Positions 24,603 to 34,361 of a stretch of 51,755 nt of DNA are shown here, one piece after another. Source of the stretch: Erythrobacteraceae bacterium CCH12-C2 (lineage in GTDB: Bacteria > Pseudomonadota > Alphaproteobacteria > Sphingomonadales > Sphingomonadaceae); contig LSKF01000042.1 in NCBI GenBank assembly GCA_001556995.1, positions 1 through 51,755 on the forward strand. Reading direction: 5' to 3'. Each line of letters begins with the position of its first letter. Positions within the stretch are counted from its first letter, which is position 1. Position numbers and translations under genes: made by a program. Under the pieces are notes generated by a model. That model was not told the DNA's origin. It saw only the letters and a program-made list of their open reading frames with translations, and searched no databases.

Positions 24603-26585
24603 ATGATTGCCGAAATCGGATTGGCCGCTCTGTGGCTAGCGGCGGCACTGGCGGTGTTGCAGATGGTCTCGGGCGCCTTTGCTCTGCGGGCTGCCGCTGG
24701 CGAGCAGAACCCGATGGCGATCTATGCCCGGCCAGCTGCGGTGGTGCAGGCGCTGCTGGCGGTGCTGGCTTTCGTGATGCTGCTGTGGGCCTTCATGATC
24801 ACCGATCTGTCGATCAAGCTGGTCGCCACCAATTCGCATTCGATGAAGCCGCTGCTCTACAAGATCACCGGCACCTGGGGGAACCACGAGGGCTCGATGC
24901 TGCTGTGGGTGGGCGTGCTGGCACTGTCGGGCGGCTTGCTCGCGGCGTTCGAGCGGCGGCTGCCGGAGCGGACCATGGGCGCGACATTGAGCGTGCAGGG
25001 GTTTGTGGCGCTGGGGTTCTATGCCTTTCTGCTCTTGTCCTCCAATCCGTTCGAACGGCTGCCGGTGCCCGCGGTCGAAGGCGTGGGGCTGAACCCGCTG
25101 CTGCAGGACATTGGCCTCGCGATCCATCCACCGACGCTTTACGCGGGATATGTCGGCCTGTCGGTCGCGTTCAGCCTTGCGATGGGCGCGCTGCTCACCA
25201 ATCAGGTCAATCCGTCGTTTGCGCGCGTGATGCGCCCGTGGGTGCTGGGCGCGTGGGTGCTTCTCACCTTCGGGATCACCGCCGGATCATACTGGGCCTA
25301 TTACGAGCTTGGCTGGGGCGGCTGGTGGTTCTGGGATCCGGTCGAGAACGCCTCGCTGATGCCGTGGCTGGCCGCGACCGCGCTGTTGCATTCGGTGAGC
25401 GTGCTCGCCGCGCGCGATGCCCTGCGCACCTGGACGATCATGCTCGGCGTGCTGGCGTTTTCGATGTCGATGCTGGGCACGTTCCTCGTCCGCTCGGGCG
25501 TGTTGACCAGCGTGCACGCCTTCGCGGTGGACCCTGAGCGCGGAGCCTTCATCCTTGCTCTGCTGGGGCTCTATATCGGTGGGGCCTTCACGATCTTCGC
25601 GCTGCGTGCGGGCGCGGTGGCGGAAGGCAAGCGCTTCTCTGTCACCAGCCGCGAGGGCGCGCTGGTGTTCAACAATGTGATGCTCTCGGCGATCCTCGCG
25701 ATCGTGCTGCTCGGCACGCTCTACCCGCTGCTGACCGAGGCGTTTGATCTGCGCGTCAGTGTCGGCCCGCCCTACTTCAACCCGGCGAGCGCGATCTTTG
25801 CCGTGCCGATGTTCCTCGTCATGGCGGTCGGCCCACTGCTGCGCTGGAAGGATGATAAGCCCGCGCGCATCCAGTTTGAGCTGCTTCTGGTCGCGGCGGT
25901 GCTGATTGGAGTCATCGCGGCTGTCAGCTTCTTTGGCGACTTCCCATTCTTGCCCTTGCTCGGCCTCGGCTTGGCGGCCGCGCTGGCGGTCGCGGCGCTG
26001 TTGCCCCTCAAAGGCCGCAAGCTCACCCGCGTGCCAGCCGCGACCTGGGGCATGGTGCTGGCCCATTTTGGCGTTGCCGTTTCGCTGTTTGGCATGGCCT
26101 GTGAGGGCACCTTCACGCAGGAACGCCTCGCCGCGGTTGCTCTCGGCGGCACTGAGCAGGTCGGCGATTTCGCCGTCACCCTCGAAAGCGTGACCCCCGT
26201 GGCGGGGCCCAACTGGACCGCCATCGAAGCGCGCCTCGCTGTGCGCCAGAACGGCGGCGCGCCGGTGATCCTGACCCCGCAGGCGCGCAATTTCTGGTCG
26301 CCCCCGCAATCGACCAGCGAAAGCGCATTGCTGACCCGCTGGAACGGTCAGCTTTACGCGGTGATCGGCAATCAGGCCGAGGATGGACGCTGGCAGATCC
26401 GCGTGTGGTGGAAGCCGTTTGTGACCTTCATCTGGTATGGCGGACTGCTGATCGCGCTGGGCGGTGTGCTGGCGATCGCAGGCCGGGTGCAAGTGGACGT
26501 CAAGCGCCGCAAGGCGACGGCCTTGGGCGAAGCACGCCGCGCCGATGTCGAAGCGCTCGGCGCGGCTCCGGTCCCGGCGGAGTAG
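24603..26585 (+). CDS. ccmF: Cytochrome c heme lyase subunit CcmF
   Basis: A 660-residue polytopic membrane protein holding the heme-ligation site with CcmH and CcmI. The WWD domain reads GWGGWWFWDPVENASLMPWL; histidine-bearing segments such as NSHSMKPLLYKITGTWGNHE and AIHPPTLYAGYVG fit the family. Length is normal. It follows ccmE by 28 bases. Confidence 0.96.
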   Translation: MIAEIGLAALWLAAALAVLQMVSGAFALRAAAGEQNPMAIYARPAAVVQALLAVLAFVMLLWAFMITDLSIKLVATNSHSMKPLLYKITGTWGNHEGSMLLWVGVLALSGGLLAAFERRLPERTMGATLSVQGFVALGFYAFLLLSSNPFERLPVPAVEGVGLNPLLQDIGLAIHPPTLYAGYVGLSVAFSLAMGALLTNQVNPSFARVMRPWVLGAWVLLTFGITAGSYWAYYELGWGGWWFWDPVENASLMPWLAATALLHSVSVLAARDALRTWTIMLGVLAFSMSMLGTFLVRSGVLTSVHAFAVDPERGAFILALLGLYIGGAFTIFALRAGAVAEGKRFSVTSREGALVFNNVMLSAILAIVLLGTLYPLLTEAFDLRVSVGPPYFNPASAIFAVPMFLVMAVGPLLRWKDDKPARIQFELLLVAAVLIGVIAAVSFFGDFPFLPLLGLGLAAALAVAALLPLKGRKLTRVPAATWGMVLAHFGVAVSLFGMACEGTFTQERLAAVALGGTEQVGDFAVTLESVTPVAGPNWTAIEARLAVRQNGGAPVILTPQARNFWSPPQSTSESALLTRWNGQLYAVIGNQAEDGRWQIRVWWKPFVTFIWYGGLLIALGGVLAIAGRVQVDVKRRKATALGEARRADVEALGAAPVPAE

Positions 26586-26591
26586 CATCAC

Positions 26592-27122
26592 GTGACCAAC
26601 CGCCTGACGTTCTGGGTGCCCTTGGCGCTGTTCGCCTTCTTCGCGGGGCTGGCCGCCTTCATGCTCACGCAGGAAAAGGACCAGTTCGTCGAAAGCACCA
26701 TGATCGGCGAGCCGCTTCCCGATTTCGCGCTCAAGCCCGCCTTCGCCGCGCTCCCCGGCGCGTCGAAAAGCGATCTGATTGGCGGTCAGCCGCGCCTGCT
26801 CAACATCTGGGCGAGCTGGTGCGTGCCGTGCATCGCCGAAGCGCCGCAGCTTGAGGCTTTGAAAGCACAGGGGGTCGAGATCATCGGCATCGCCATCCGT
26901 GACCGACCCGAAGATGTCGCCAATTTCCTCAGCCGCTATGGCAATCCCTATGCGCGCATCGGGGCGGATGACATTTCCGAGGTGCAGCTCGCGATCGGCT
27001 CGTCGGGCGTGCCGGAGACTTTCGTGATCGATGCCAAGGGCGTGATCCGCTATCAGCATATCGGCGACATCCGGCCCGAGCATGTGCCGCTGCTGCTCGC
27101 CGAACTGGAGAAGGCGAAATGA
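26592..27122 (+). CDS. ccmG: Thiol:disulfide interchange protein CcmG/DsbE
   Basis: A 176-residue membrane-anchored thioredoxin-like protein (anchor 5-25) that reduces apocytochrome c cysteines in the periplasm. The active site WASWCVPC places the cysteines at 77 and 80. It begins with GTG 26592, six bases after ccmF, and overlaps ccmH by four bases (ATGA). Confidence 0.94.
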   Translation: MTNRLTFWVPLALFAFFAGLAAFMLTQEKDQFVESTMIGEPLPDFALKPAFAALPGASKSDLIGGQPRLLNIWASWCVPCIAEAPQLEALKAQGVEIIGIAIRDRPEDVANFLSRYGNPYARIGADDISEVQLAIGSSGVPETFVIDAKGVIRYQHIGDIRPEHVPLLLAELEKAK

Positions 27123-27547
27123 TCCGCGTTGTTCTGGCCCTGCTCGCGATGCTGTTGGCCGCGCCGCTGGCCGCGCAGGATTCGATGCCGCCCGCGCCCT
27201 ACGCCTATAACCAGCTCGAAGACCCCCGGCTTGAGGCCGAGGCCTCCGCGCTGATGCAGACCCTGCGCTGTCTCAAGTGCCAGTCGCAGTCGATTGCTGA
27301 TAGCGACGCGCCAATGGCGGGCGACATGCGCCATCAGGTGCGCACCCGCATTCTGGCGGGCGAAAGCCCCGAGCAGATCCGCGCCTGGCTGATCGCGCGC
27401 TACGGCGATTACGTTAGCTACAATCCGACCGTGAGCTCGACCACGTGGCCGCTTTTTGCTGTCCCCGTGCTGGTCATCCTGATCGTCGTGGGCGTGCTGC
27501 TGCGGCGGCTTGGCAAGCGGCGCGGCGAAGCGGAGGAGGCGGCGTGA
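27119..27547 (+). CDS. ccmH: Cytochrome c maturation protein CcmH (CcmL-type)
   Basis: A 142-residue protein with a signal peptide (1-20), the redox motif LRCLKCQ (C51 and C54) and a C-terminal membrane helix at about 103-122. It covers only the N-terminal half of E. coli CcmH; the TPR half is the separate next gene, the normal arrangement in alphaproteobacteria. Confidence 0.93.
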   Translation: MIRVVLALLAMLLAAPLAAQDSMPPAPYAYNQLEDPRLEAEASALMQTLRCLKCQSQSIADSDAPMAGDMRHQVRTRILAGESPEQIRAWLIARYGDYVSYNPTVSSTTWPLFAVPVLVILIVVGVLLRRLGKRRGEAEEAA

Positions 27548-28191
27548 TCGGCGGTTGGCTCGCGATTGGCGCGCTGGCACTTGCGGCATTTGCGCTGGCG
27601 GCGCTGGTGCTGCGTTTGCCGCGCGAAGGCTTTACCTTGTTCGGCGCGGTGCTGGTGTTCGGGCTGGCGGGCTATGCCTGGCAGGGCGCGCCGGGTCAGC
27701 CGGCTGCGCCCAAGCAGCCGACGACCGCTGCCAGCAACCAGGGTGAAGCGATGGTGGAGGGCCGCGCCGCCCTGTTCGACCGCACCCTGCCGCCCCCCGA
27801 TTATCTGGTGACTTCGGACGCTTTTGCCCGTCGCGGGCAGTTTGCCGATGCTGCCGGCCTCCTGCAGCGCGGCCTTGCTGAAAATCCGCGCGATCTGGAA
27901 AGCTGGCTGGCGCTGGGTCTCGCGCTGGTGGGCCATGCCGATGGCTTTGTGACCCCAGCGGCGGTGCAGGCCTTCGGGCGGGCCAAGGCGATTGATCCCG
28001 AGCATCCCGGCGCTGAATACTTCCTCGGCTTTGCCTATCTGCAGAGCGGCGAAATTCGCGCCGCGCGCAATGTCTGGGCCGGGCTGGTGGAGCGCTCACC
28101 CCCCAATGCGCCATGGCGCGAAGGGCTGGAAGCCGAAGTTGCACGGCTTGATGACATGATCGCCCGCGCGCCGATGTTGCAGGGGCAATGA
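27544..28191 (+). CDS. ccmI: Cytochrome c maturation TPR protein CcmI (CycH-like)
   Basis: A 215-residue protein with two N-terminal membrane helices (4-24 and 30-46) and a C-terminal TPR region (DAFARRGQFADAAGLLQRGL, then GAEYFLGFAYLQSGEIRAARNVW) that would hold apocytochrome c. It starts with GTG overlapping the ccmH stop (GTGA). It is shorter than CcmI of Rhodobacter and ends the operon. Confidence 0.85.
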   Translation: MIGGWLAIGALALAAFALAALVLRLPREGFTLFGAVLVFGLAGYAWQGAPGQPAAPKQPTTAASNQGEAMVEGRAALFDRTLPPPDYLVTSDAFARRGQFADAAGLLQRGLAENPRDLESWLALGLALVGHADGFVTPAAVQAFGRAKAIDPEHPGAEYFLGFAYLQSGEIRAARNVWAGLVERSPPNAPWREGLEAEVARLDDMIARAPMLQGQ

Positions 28192-28230
28192 TGCTTTCGT
28201 GTCCGGCGCGTGTCACACTGCGGCGGGATG

Positions 28231-28259
28231 TTGCAGGTGCGAACGCGTGGTGCTAGGCG
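28231..28259 (+). promoter_or_regulatory. Candidate kup promoter
   Basis: TTGCAG (28231-28236), a 17-base spacer and TAGGCG (28254-28259) followed by CGCCCC, 70 bases before the kup ATG. Confidence 0.45.
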
Positions 28260-28328
28260 CGCCCCCTTACCCGCCGGAGTCGCTCCGGTGTCTTGGGCAG
28301 TACCGAACCAACGGGAAATCCGCTTGAT

Positions 28329-30266
28329 ATGAGCACATCCTCTTCCCCCGCCGATCCCCAAGCCGCGCACGCCCATGGCCATAGCGCTTCCACGCTGACC
28401 CTAGCGGTCGGTGCGGTTGGTGTGGTGTTCGGCGACATCGGCACCAGCCCGCTTTACGCCTTCCGCGAGACATTTGCCTCGCACCACGGCGTGGCGGCGA
28501 TCACGCCCGATTCCGAGCATATCCACGGCGTGCTGAGCCTCGTCTTCTGGTCGATGATGATGGTGGTGACGCTCAAATACGTCTTCACCATCATGCGCGC
28601 CGACAACAAGGGCGAGGGCGGGAGCCTGGCGCTGCTGGCGCTGATCAAGCGCACCTCGGACAAGTCGGGGTGGACAGGGCCGCTGGTGCTTCTGGGCGTG
28701 TTCGCCACCGCGCTGTTTTACGGAGACAGCATGATCACCCCGGCGATCTCAGTGCTTTCGGCTACCGAGGGCCTGCAATATATCGTCCCCGGCTTCAAAC
28801 CGTGGATCGTCCCGACAGCGGTGGCGATCCTGTTTGGACTGTTCGCGATCCAATCGCGCGGGACGGACCGGGTGGGCAAGCTGTTCGGCCCCATCATGCT
28901 GACCTATTTTGCCATGCTGGCGACGCTCGGCGTCATGCATCTGACCGCGAACCCGGCGATCATCCTTGAGACGATCAATCCGCTGAACGCGCTGCAGTTC
29001 TTCGTGTCCGATGGCTTCACCGCGTTTATTGCGCTGGGCAGCGTGGTGCTGGCGGTGACGGGGGCCGAGGCGCTCTATGCTGACATGGGGCATTTCGGGC
29101 GCAAGCCGATCGGGCTGTCGTGGCTGACCTTTGTGTTCCCGGCGCTGATGCTAAATTACATGGGGCAGGGCGCGCTGATCCTCTCACAGACCACGCCTGA
29201 GGCGGCGGCCGCGCTGATCAAGGATCCGTTCTTCCTGATGATCCCGGACATGGTCCGCGTGCCGGTGATCATCCTTGCGCTGCTCGCCACGATTATCGCC
29301 AGCCAGGCGGTGATCTCGGGCGCCTTCAGCCTCACGCAGCAGGCGATCCAGCTGGGCTTCATCCCGCGCATGGAAATCCGCCACACCAGCGCGGCGGCGG
29401 CGGGGCAGATTTACATCCCGGCGATCAACTGGGGCCTGATGGTCATGGTGATCCTGCTGGTGCTGTTCTTCCAGTCATCGAGCAACCTTGCCGCTGCCTA
29501 TGGGATTGCGGTCACTGGTGCGATGTTCATCGACACCTTGTTGCTTGCTGCGGTGCTGTTCGCGCTATGGCGTTGGCCGGTGTGGAAGGCGCTGCCGCTG
29601 GTCGCGGTGTTCCTCGTGGTCGACATCGCCTATTTCGGGGCCAACCTGATCAAGGTGCCGCAGGGCGGGTGGGTGCCGCTGCTGATCGGGTTCTTCATCT
29701 TCACGCTGCTGACCACCTGGTCCAAGGGCCGTGAGCTGATGCGCGCCAGCATGACCGAAAGCGCCCTGCCGATCGAGATTTTCGCCAAAAGCGCGCATGG
29801 CAGCGCCACGCGCGTGCCGGGGACCTCGGTGTTCATGGCCTCGACCAATTCGGGCGTGCCCTCGGCGCTGCTCCACAATATCAAGCACAACAAGGTGCTG
29901 CACGAACGTGTGCTGATCCTGACCGTGGCGGTGCAGGGTATGCCCTATGTCGAGGAGACCGAGCGCTACGAGTGCAAGAACCTCGGCAACGGGTTCTACC
30001 GGGTGACGATCAATTGCGGTTTCCTTGAGGAAACCGATGTGCCCGCGCTGATCAAGACGCTCGACCTGTGCGGCGCGCCGTTTGACATGATGCAAACGAG
30101 CTTCTTCCTGTCGCGCCAGACGCTGCTGGCCTCGGCCAAGCCGGGAATGGCGATCTGGCGCGAGAAGCTGTTCGCGTGGATGCTGCGCAATGCGGCAAGC
30201 GCGATGGAGTTCTTCCGCCTCCCCACCAACCGGGTGGTGGAGCTGGGGAGCCAGGTGGAGATTTAG
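28329..30266 (+). CDS. kup: Low-affinity potassium uptake protein Kup
   Basis: A 645-residue KUP/HAK potassium-proton symporter: [19 protein letters not shown] in helix 1, [12 protein letters not shown] and [19 protein letters not shown] further on, about 12 helices and a soluble C-terminal domain of about 150 residues. ATG 28329 is chosen because the upstream extension to 28293 is not family-like. Single gene with its own candidate promoter. Confidence 0.94.
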   Translation: MSTSSSPADPQAAHAHGHSASTLTLAVGAVGVVFGDIGTSPLYAFRETFASHHGVAAITPDSEHIHGVLSLVFWSMMMVVTLKYVFTIMRADNKGEGGSLALLALIKRTSDKSGWTGPLVLLGVFATALFYGDSMITPAISVLSATEGLQYIVPGFKPWIVPTAVAILFGLFAIQSRGTDRVGKLFGPIMLTYFAMLATLGVMHLTANPAIILETINPLNALQFFVSDGFTAFIALGSVVLAVTGAEALYADMGHFGRKPIGLSWLTFVFPALMLNYMGQGALILSQTTPEAAAALIKDPFFLMIPDMVRVPVIILALLATIIASQAVISGAFSLTQQAIQLGFIPRMEIRHTSAAAAGQIYIPAINWGLMVMVILLVLFFQSSSNLAAAYGIAVTGAMFIDTLLLAAVLFALWRWPVWKALPLVAVFLVVDIAYFGANLIKVPQGGWVPLLIGFFIFTLLTTWSKGRELMRASMTESALPIEIFAKSAHGSATRVPGTSVFMASTNSGVPSALLHNIKHNKVLHERVLILTVAVQGMPYVEETERYECKNLGNGFYRVTINCGFLEETDVPALIKTLDLCGAPFDMMQTSFFLSRQTLLASAKPGMAIWREKLFAWMLRNAASAMEFFRLPTNRVVELGSQVEI

Positions 30267-30283
30267 CCCCCCAGCGTCAGCCC

Positions 30284-30577
30284 TTACTGCGCCTCCCGTC
30301 GTTCGACGAAATTCGCCATGAGCTTGTAGGTTTCCTCGATCATGGCGACCGTGGCATCCTTGCGTTCGGCCAAGTGTGCGGCTTGGTCTTCAAGTTGCAA
30401 TGCAAGTTTTGCCCCATTGGAGTCGGGCTCTCCGCTACGGTGCTTCAGGTCATCAATCTTGTCCTCGATATCGAGGATCCTGTTACGGATGAACTTCAGT
30501 TCGCTGGCTCGCCACTGGCGCAGCACGTCACGCAGAATTTGGCGGACTTGTTCGTCCGAGAGCGTGGGATTTGCCAT
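30284..30577 (-). CDS. Small coiled-coil protein of unknown function
   Basis: A 97-residue hydrophilic protein, mostly charged helix (KFIRNRILDIEDKIDDLKHR, then ALQLEDQAAHLAERKDA), probably a coiled coil. No membrane segment, signal peptide or known motif is seen. ATG 30577 has AGGAGAATT upstream, a strong reason to accept it as real. It lies between kup and ispZ, separated from ispZ by a terminator, so it is probably transcribed alone. Confidence 0.7.
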   Translation of the reverse strand: MANPTLSDEQVRQILRDVLRQWRASELKFIRNRILDIEDKIDDLKHRSGEPDSNGAKLALQLEDQAAHLAERKDATVAMIEETYKLMANFVERREAQ

Positions 30578-30676
30578 CCAATTCTCCTGTCTGTCTGTTG
30601 AGCGCACACAGCAAAGCGCGGGCAAGGTGAACCCTTGTCCGCAAATGATAGTGCCGCGCTTCGAGGAAAAGTCGCT

Positions 30677-30700
30677 GAAAAATCTCTCAGCGCCTGAGAG
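30677..30700 (-). terminator. Rho-independent terminator after ispZ
   Basis: CTCTCAG (30684-30690) pairs perfectly with CTGAGAG (30694-30700) around a three-base loop; on the minus strand the stem is followed by ATTTTT. An outer pair, GTCGCT (30671) with AGCGAC (30703-30708), could extend it. It lies 29 bases past the ispZ stop. Confidence 0.8.
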
Positions 30701-30728
30701 TTAGCGACGAACAGCCCGCATTGTCAAC

Positions 30729-31379
30729 TCAAGCCCCCGTCGGCGGTTCGTCCTTGAACGGCTCGTCGCGGTCTTCGAAGCTCAGCCCGTGCTTCAGCAG
30801 CATCGGGATCTGGCTGAAGGTGAACAGGAAGGTCAGCGGCAGGAACACCCACAGCTTGGCCCACAGCCAGCCTTCGAAATCGAGGCTGGCGCGTAGGGCC
30901 TCGTTGAGGCCCGCAAGGCAGAGGAAGAACACCCCCCAGTTGCGCGACAGCTTGAGCCAGCCTTCGTTCGATAGGCCTTCAAACGCGGCTTCGAGCAGGA
31001 TTTTGAGCAGGGCGCGGCCCATGAAGAATCCGGCCAGCAACGCCACCCCGAAGACCGCGTAGATGATCGTCGGCTTCAGCTGCACGAAGGTCGGATCGCC
31101 GAAGACAATCGTGAGGCTCCCGAAGCCGACGATCAGCGCGGTTGAAAACCACAACATCGGCGAGACCTTGCCCAGCCGCCATTTCGACACGCCCAGCGCG
31201 ATCACAGCGGCGAGCATGAACGCGCCCGTCCCAGCAATGATCGCCGACAGCTCTCCCACCGGGCCGGGCTCTGCGGGCGCGTTCCAGCGGTAGACCCCGA
31301 GGAACACCAGCAGCGGGCCGTAATCGACCGCGACATTGAGCCAGCTGGAGGCGGCTTTCTTGCCCTCGCTCTCGCTCAT
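30729..31379 (-). CDS. ispZ: Inner membrane protein YciB/IspZ (septation protein A)
   Basis: A 216-residue protein with about six membrane helices and the YciB pattern: VDYGPLLVFLGVY at the start, KPTIIYAVFGVALL, and LSRNWGVFFLCLAGLNEALR. It affects septation and intracellular membrane organisation in other bacteria; the exact role is unclear. The ATG overlaps the ftsY stop (TGATG); one codon upstream is a GTG that could also serve. Confidence 0.9.
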   Translation of the reverse strand: MSESEGKKAASSWLNVAVDYGPLLVFLGVYRWNAPAEPGPVGELSAIIAGTGAFMLAAVIALGVSKWRLGKVSPMLWFSTALIVGFGSLTIVFGDPTFVQLKPTIIYAVFGVALLAGFFMGRALLKILLEAAFEGLSNEGWLKLSRNWGVFFLCLAGLNEALRASLDFEGWLWAKLWVFLPLTFLFTFSQIPMLLKHGLSFEDRDEPFKDEPPTGA

Positions 31380-32302
31380 CACGCCACCCCGGCAATCACG
31401 CGCGCCACCAGATCGGGGTCGAAGGGGCGCAGGTCTTCAATCTTCTCCCCCACCCCGATGGCGTGGATGGGGAGGCCATATTGCTCTGCTGCCGCGACCA
31501 GCACGCCGCCGCGCGCGGTGCCATCGAGCTTGGTCATGATGAGGCCGGTCACGCCAGCCACTTCCTTGAACACGTCGATCTGGGCAAGCGCGTTCTGGCC
31601 GTTGGTGGCATCAAGCACCAGCACCACATCATGCGGCGCTTCGGGGTTCAAACGCCCCAGCACGCGGCGGATTTTCGCCAGTTCGTCCATCAGTTCCGTC
31701 TTGTTCTGCAAGCGCCCGGCGGTGTCGACGATCAGCGCGTCGATCCCGGTGTCGGTGGCCTGTTTCACCGCGTCGAACACGATCGCCGCCGGATCGCCGC
31801 CCTCAGGCCCGCGCACCAGATCAACCCCGATGCGACCGGCCCATGTCGCCAGCTGGCCGATGGCGGCGGCGCGGAAGGTGTCTCCTGCGGCCAGCAAGAC
31901 GCCGTAATCGTCTTCCTGAAACAGATGCGCGAGTTTGGCGATGGTGGTGGTCTTGCCGCTGCCATTGACCCCGATCACGAGGATCACCTGGGGCCTGGGG
32001 AAGGCGGTGATTTCGAGCGGTTTGGCCACCGGGCGCAGGATCGCGGCGATTTCTTCGGCTACAGCTTCGCGCAGTTCGCGGGTGGTGATCTCCAGCCCGA
32101 AACGCTTGTCGGCCAGCTTGGCGCGGATGCGGCCTGCCGCTGCCGGACCGAGGTCGGACAGGATCAGCGCGTCTTCGAGATCGTCGAGCGTCGCGTTATC
32201 AAGCTTGGCCCCGCCGCCCACCACCGGCAGGCTCGCGGTGAGCCGCTCCGAGGTCTTGGCAAAGCCGCCCAGCAGGCGCTGGCTCCAGCTGGTTTCACTC
32301 AT
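31379..32302 (-). CDS. ftsY: Signal recognition particle receptor FtsY
   Basis: A 307-residue SRP GTPase: an N domain (LDDLEDALILSDLG), P-loop GVNGSGKTTTIAKLA, DTFRAAA, DTAGRLQNK and TKLDGTARGG. The acidic A domain of E. coli FtsY is missing, as in most alphaproteobacteria. ATG 32302 overlaps the mtaB stop (ATGA). It docks ribosomes translating membrane proteins to SecYEG. Confidence 0.96.
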   Translation of the reverse strand: MSETSWSQRLLGGFAKTSERLTASLPVVGGGAKLDNATLDDLEDALILSDLGPAAAGRIRAKLADKRFGLEITTRELREAVAEEIAAILRPVAKPLEITAFPRPQVILVIGVNGSGKTTTIAKLAHLFQEDDYGVLLAAGDTFRAAAIGQLATWAGRIGVDLVRGPEGGDPAAIVFDAVKQATDTGIDALIVDTAGRLQNKTELMDELAKIRRVLGRLNPEAPHDVVLVLDATNGQNALAQIDVFKEVAGVTGLIMTKLDGTARGGVLVAAAEQYGLPIHAIGVGEKIEDLRPFDPDLVARVIAGVA

Positions 32303-33474
32303 ATAAGCACGCCTTCCTCGATCCCGCGCACCGTGATGTCGATAATCTGCCCCGGCACACAGGCAGGGGGCAGGGCGACGCGGGCGTAATTGGGGGCATA
32401 GCCGGTGCCATCGCGTTCGGCGAGGACGGGCAGGGTTTCGCCCACAAGGCTGGCGAGCCATGCGGCGCGGCGGTCAGCGGCGCGCTCTCGCAGGGCGGCG
32501 GCGCGGGTTTTGACCACCTCGCGGGGGACTTGTGGCATCCGCGCAGCCGGAGTGCCGGGGCGGGGGGAGTAGGGGAAGATGTGGGCGTGGACGATGTCGA
32601 GCTCGTCAATGATACTGAGGCTTGCCGCATGGTGCGCCTCATCCTCGGTCGGGAAGCCGGCGATGAGGTCGGCCCCCACCGCCACATCGGGCCGCAGCGC
32701 CTTCAGCCGGGCCACGAGGTCCACGGCATCGCGGCGCAAGTGACGCCGCTTCATCCGCTTGAGGATCAGGTCCGCCCCGTGCTGCAGGCTGAGGTGCAGA
32801 TGCGGCATCACCCGGGGTTCGTGCGCCAGCAGGTCGAACAGCAGCGGATCGATCTCGATCCCGTCGACCGAGGACAGGCGTAGGCGAGTTAGTTGATGAA
32901 ATTCATCCAGGATCGCCTGAACCAGCATGCCCAAAGCGGGCGTGCCCGCAAGATCATGTCCCCAGCTAGTAAGATCGACACCCGTCAGGACAACTTCCTG
33001 TGCGCCAGCCGCGCAATGATTTCCTACTTCCTGTAGGACTTCGGCGACCGTCAACGAACGGCTCGCGCCCCGGCCTTGCGGGATGACGCAAAAGGTGCAG
33101 GCATGGTCGCAGCCGTTCTGCACTGCGACAAAGGCGCGGGTGCGGGCCGGGGCGAGCGGGGCGGCCTCGCTCGCCACATTCCAGCTGCGCGGATCGAGCT
33201 TTGCCGCATTGGCAACGAGCCCATCCACCTCGTCCATCGCGCCGATCATCGCCCGGTCGATCTCGGCCGCGCAGCCTGTCACCACCAGCCGCGCCTCGGG
33301 ATGATCGCGGCGAGCACGGCGGATCGCCTTGCGGGTTTGGGCCAGCGCCTCTCCCGTCACGGCGCAGGAATTGACCACCACCAAATCACGCTCGCCCGCC
33401 AGCATCGCGCGCATCCGCTCGCTCTCGGCGATGTTCATGCGGCAGCCCAGACTGATGATATGGGGTGCGTTCAC
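32299..33474 (-). CDS. mtaB: tRNA t6A37 methylthiotransferase MtaB
   Basis: A 391-residue radical SAM methylthiotransferase. The N-terminal UPF0004 domain has C11, C37 and C68 for the auxiliary cluster; the radical SAM motif CDHACTFC gives C122, C126 and C129. It is nearest to MtaB-type enzymes that make ms2t6A37 in tRNAs reading ANN codons; a MiaB role is less likely given likeness and length. The start is GTG, overlapping the dapF stop (GTGA). Part of the tightly overlapped dapF-mtaB-ftsY-ispZ unit. Confidence 0.9.
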   Translation of the reverse strand: MNAPHIISLGCRMNIAESERMRAMLAGERDLVVVNSCAVTGEALAQTRKAIRRARRDHPEARLVVTGCAAEIDRAMIGAMDEVDGLVANAAKLDPRSWNVASEAAPLAPARTRAFVAVQNGCDHACTFCVIPQGRGASRSLTVAEVLQEVGNHCAAGAQEVVLTGVDLTSWGHDLAGTPALGMLVQAILDEFHQLTRLRLSSVDGIEIDPLLFDLLAHEPRVMPHLHLSLQHGADLILKRMKRRHLRRDAVDLVARLKALRPDVAVGADLIAGFPTEDEAHHAASLSIIDELDIVHAHIFPYSPRPGTPAARMPQVPREVVKTRAAALRERAADRRAAWLASLVGETLPVLAERDGTGYAPNYARVALPPACVPGQIIDITVRGIEEGVLI

Positions 33475-34295
33475 GCGTAATCATCCCAGTCGAAGGTCCC
33501 GCGGAAGCTCTCGGTCGCGGGGCCGCTCATCAGGATCGTGCCGCCGCGCTCCCAGGCGATTTCCAGATCGCCGCCCGGCAGGGTGACGCGGACCGGGCTG
33601 GCCACCAACCCGCGCCTAATCGCCGCGACCGCCGTCGCGCAGGCCCCGGTGCCGCAGGCGCGGGTCAGGCCGGCGCCGCGCTCCCAGACGCGCAGCTTGA
33701 TGTGGTCCGGCCCGGCGATGCTTGCCACGTTCACGTTCACGCGCTCGGGGAAGATCGCGTCATGTTCGATGATCGGGCCAAGCCGGTCGAGTTCTACCGC
33801 GTCGGCATCGTCCACGAAGAAGATCGCGTGCGGATTGCCGACATTGACCGCCATCGGGCCTTCCAGCGTCTCCCATCCCACCGGCATGGTGAACGTGTCC
33901 ATCGGATAGGCGAGCGGGATCGTGTCCCAATCGAAGCGCGGGCTGCCCATATCAACACGCGCGCCGCCCTCCAGCGGTTCGAGCGCAATCGCCCCGCCGC
34001 CGGTCTCGACCAGTGCCGGCGCGCCGTGCAGCAGCGCGACGGCGCGGCTGCCATTGCCGCAGGCTCCTGCCTCGCTCCCGTCGGAATTGAAGAACCGCAC
34101 GCGGAAATCGTGGGTAGCGCTGGGCTCCAGCAGCACCAGCTGATCGCAGCCGATCCCGGTGCGACGGTCACTCAGCGCGCGCGCGATGGCGGATGTGATG
34201 GGCGGCAAGGGTGCTGCGCGCCCATCGAGCACGACAAAATCATTGCCGAGCCCATGCATCTTGGTGAAGGGAACGCGCTTCGTCACGGGCCGCAT
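33471..34295 (-). CDS. dapF: Diaminopimelate epimerase
   Basis: A 274-residue enzyme interconverting LL- and meso-diaminopimelate for lysine and peptidoglycan. The two catalytic cysteines are seen in GACGNGSRA (C79) and ACGTGAC. The N-terminal FTKMHGLGNDFVVLDG is diagnostic. The start could also be the GTG three codons downstream. Confidence 0.95.
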   Translation of the reverse strand: MRPVTKRVPFTKMHGLGNDFVVLDGRAAPLPPITSAIARALSDRRTGIGCDQLVLLEPSATHDFRVRFFNSDGSEAGACGNGSRAVALLHGAPALVETGGGAIALEPLEGGARVDMGSPRFDWDTIPLAYPMDTFTMPVGWETLEGPMAVNVGNPHAIFFVDDADAVELDRLGPIIEHDAIFPERVNVNVASIAGPDHIKLRVWERGAGLTRACGTGACATAVAAIRRGLVASPVRVTLPGGDLEIAWERGGTILMSGPATESFRGTFDWDDYA

Positions 34296-34361
34296 CTATG
34301 CACCCGAAGCCCGTGCGTCCAGCCCTGTGCGGTGTGGCAGGTCGCCAGATGGCTGCGCGCC

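Noticed and set aside
25287..27083. A 598-codon open frame antisense to ccmF and ccmG.
   Set aside because: Low-complexity R, H, Q and E-rich translation, typical of the reverse of a GC-rich membrane protein gene.
31463..32389. A 308-codon plus-strand open frame over ftsY.
   Set aside because: ftsY on the minus strand has all GTPase motifs.
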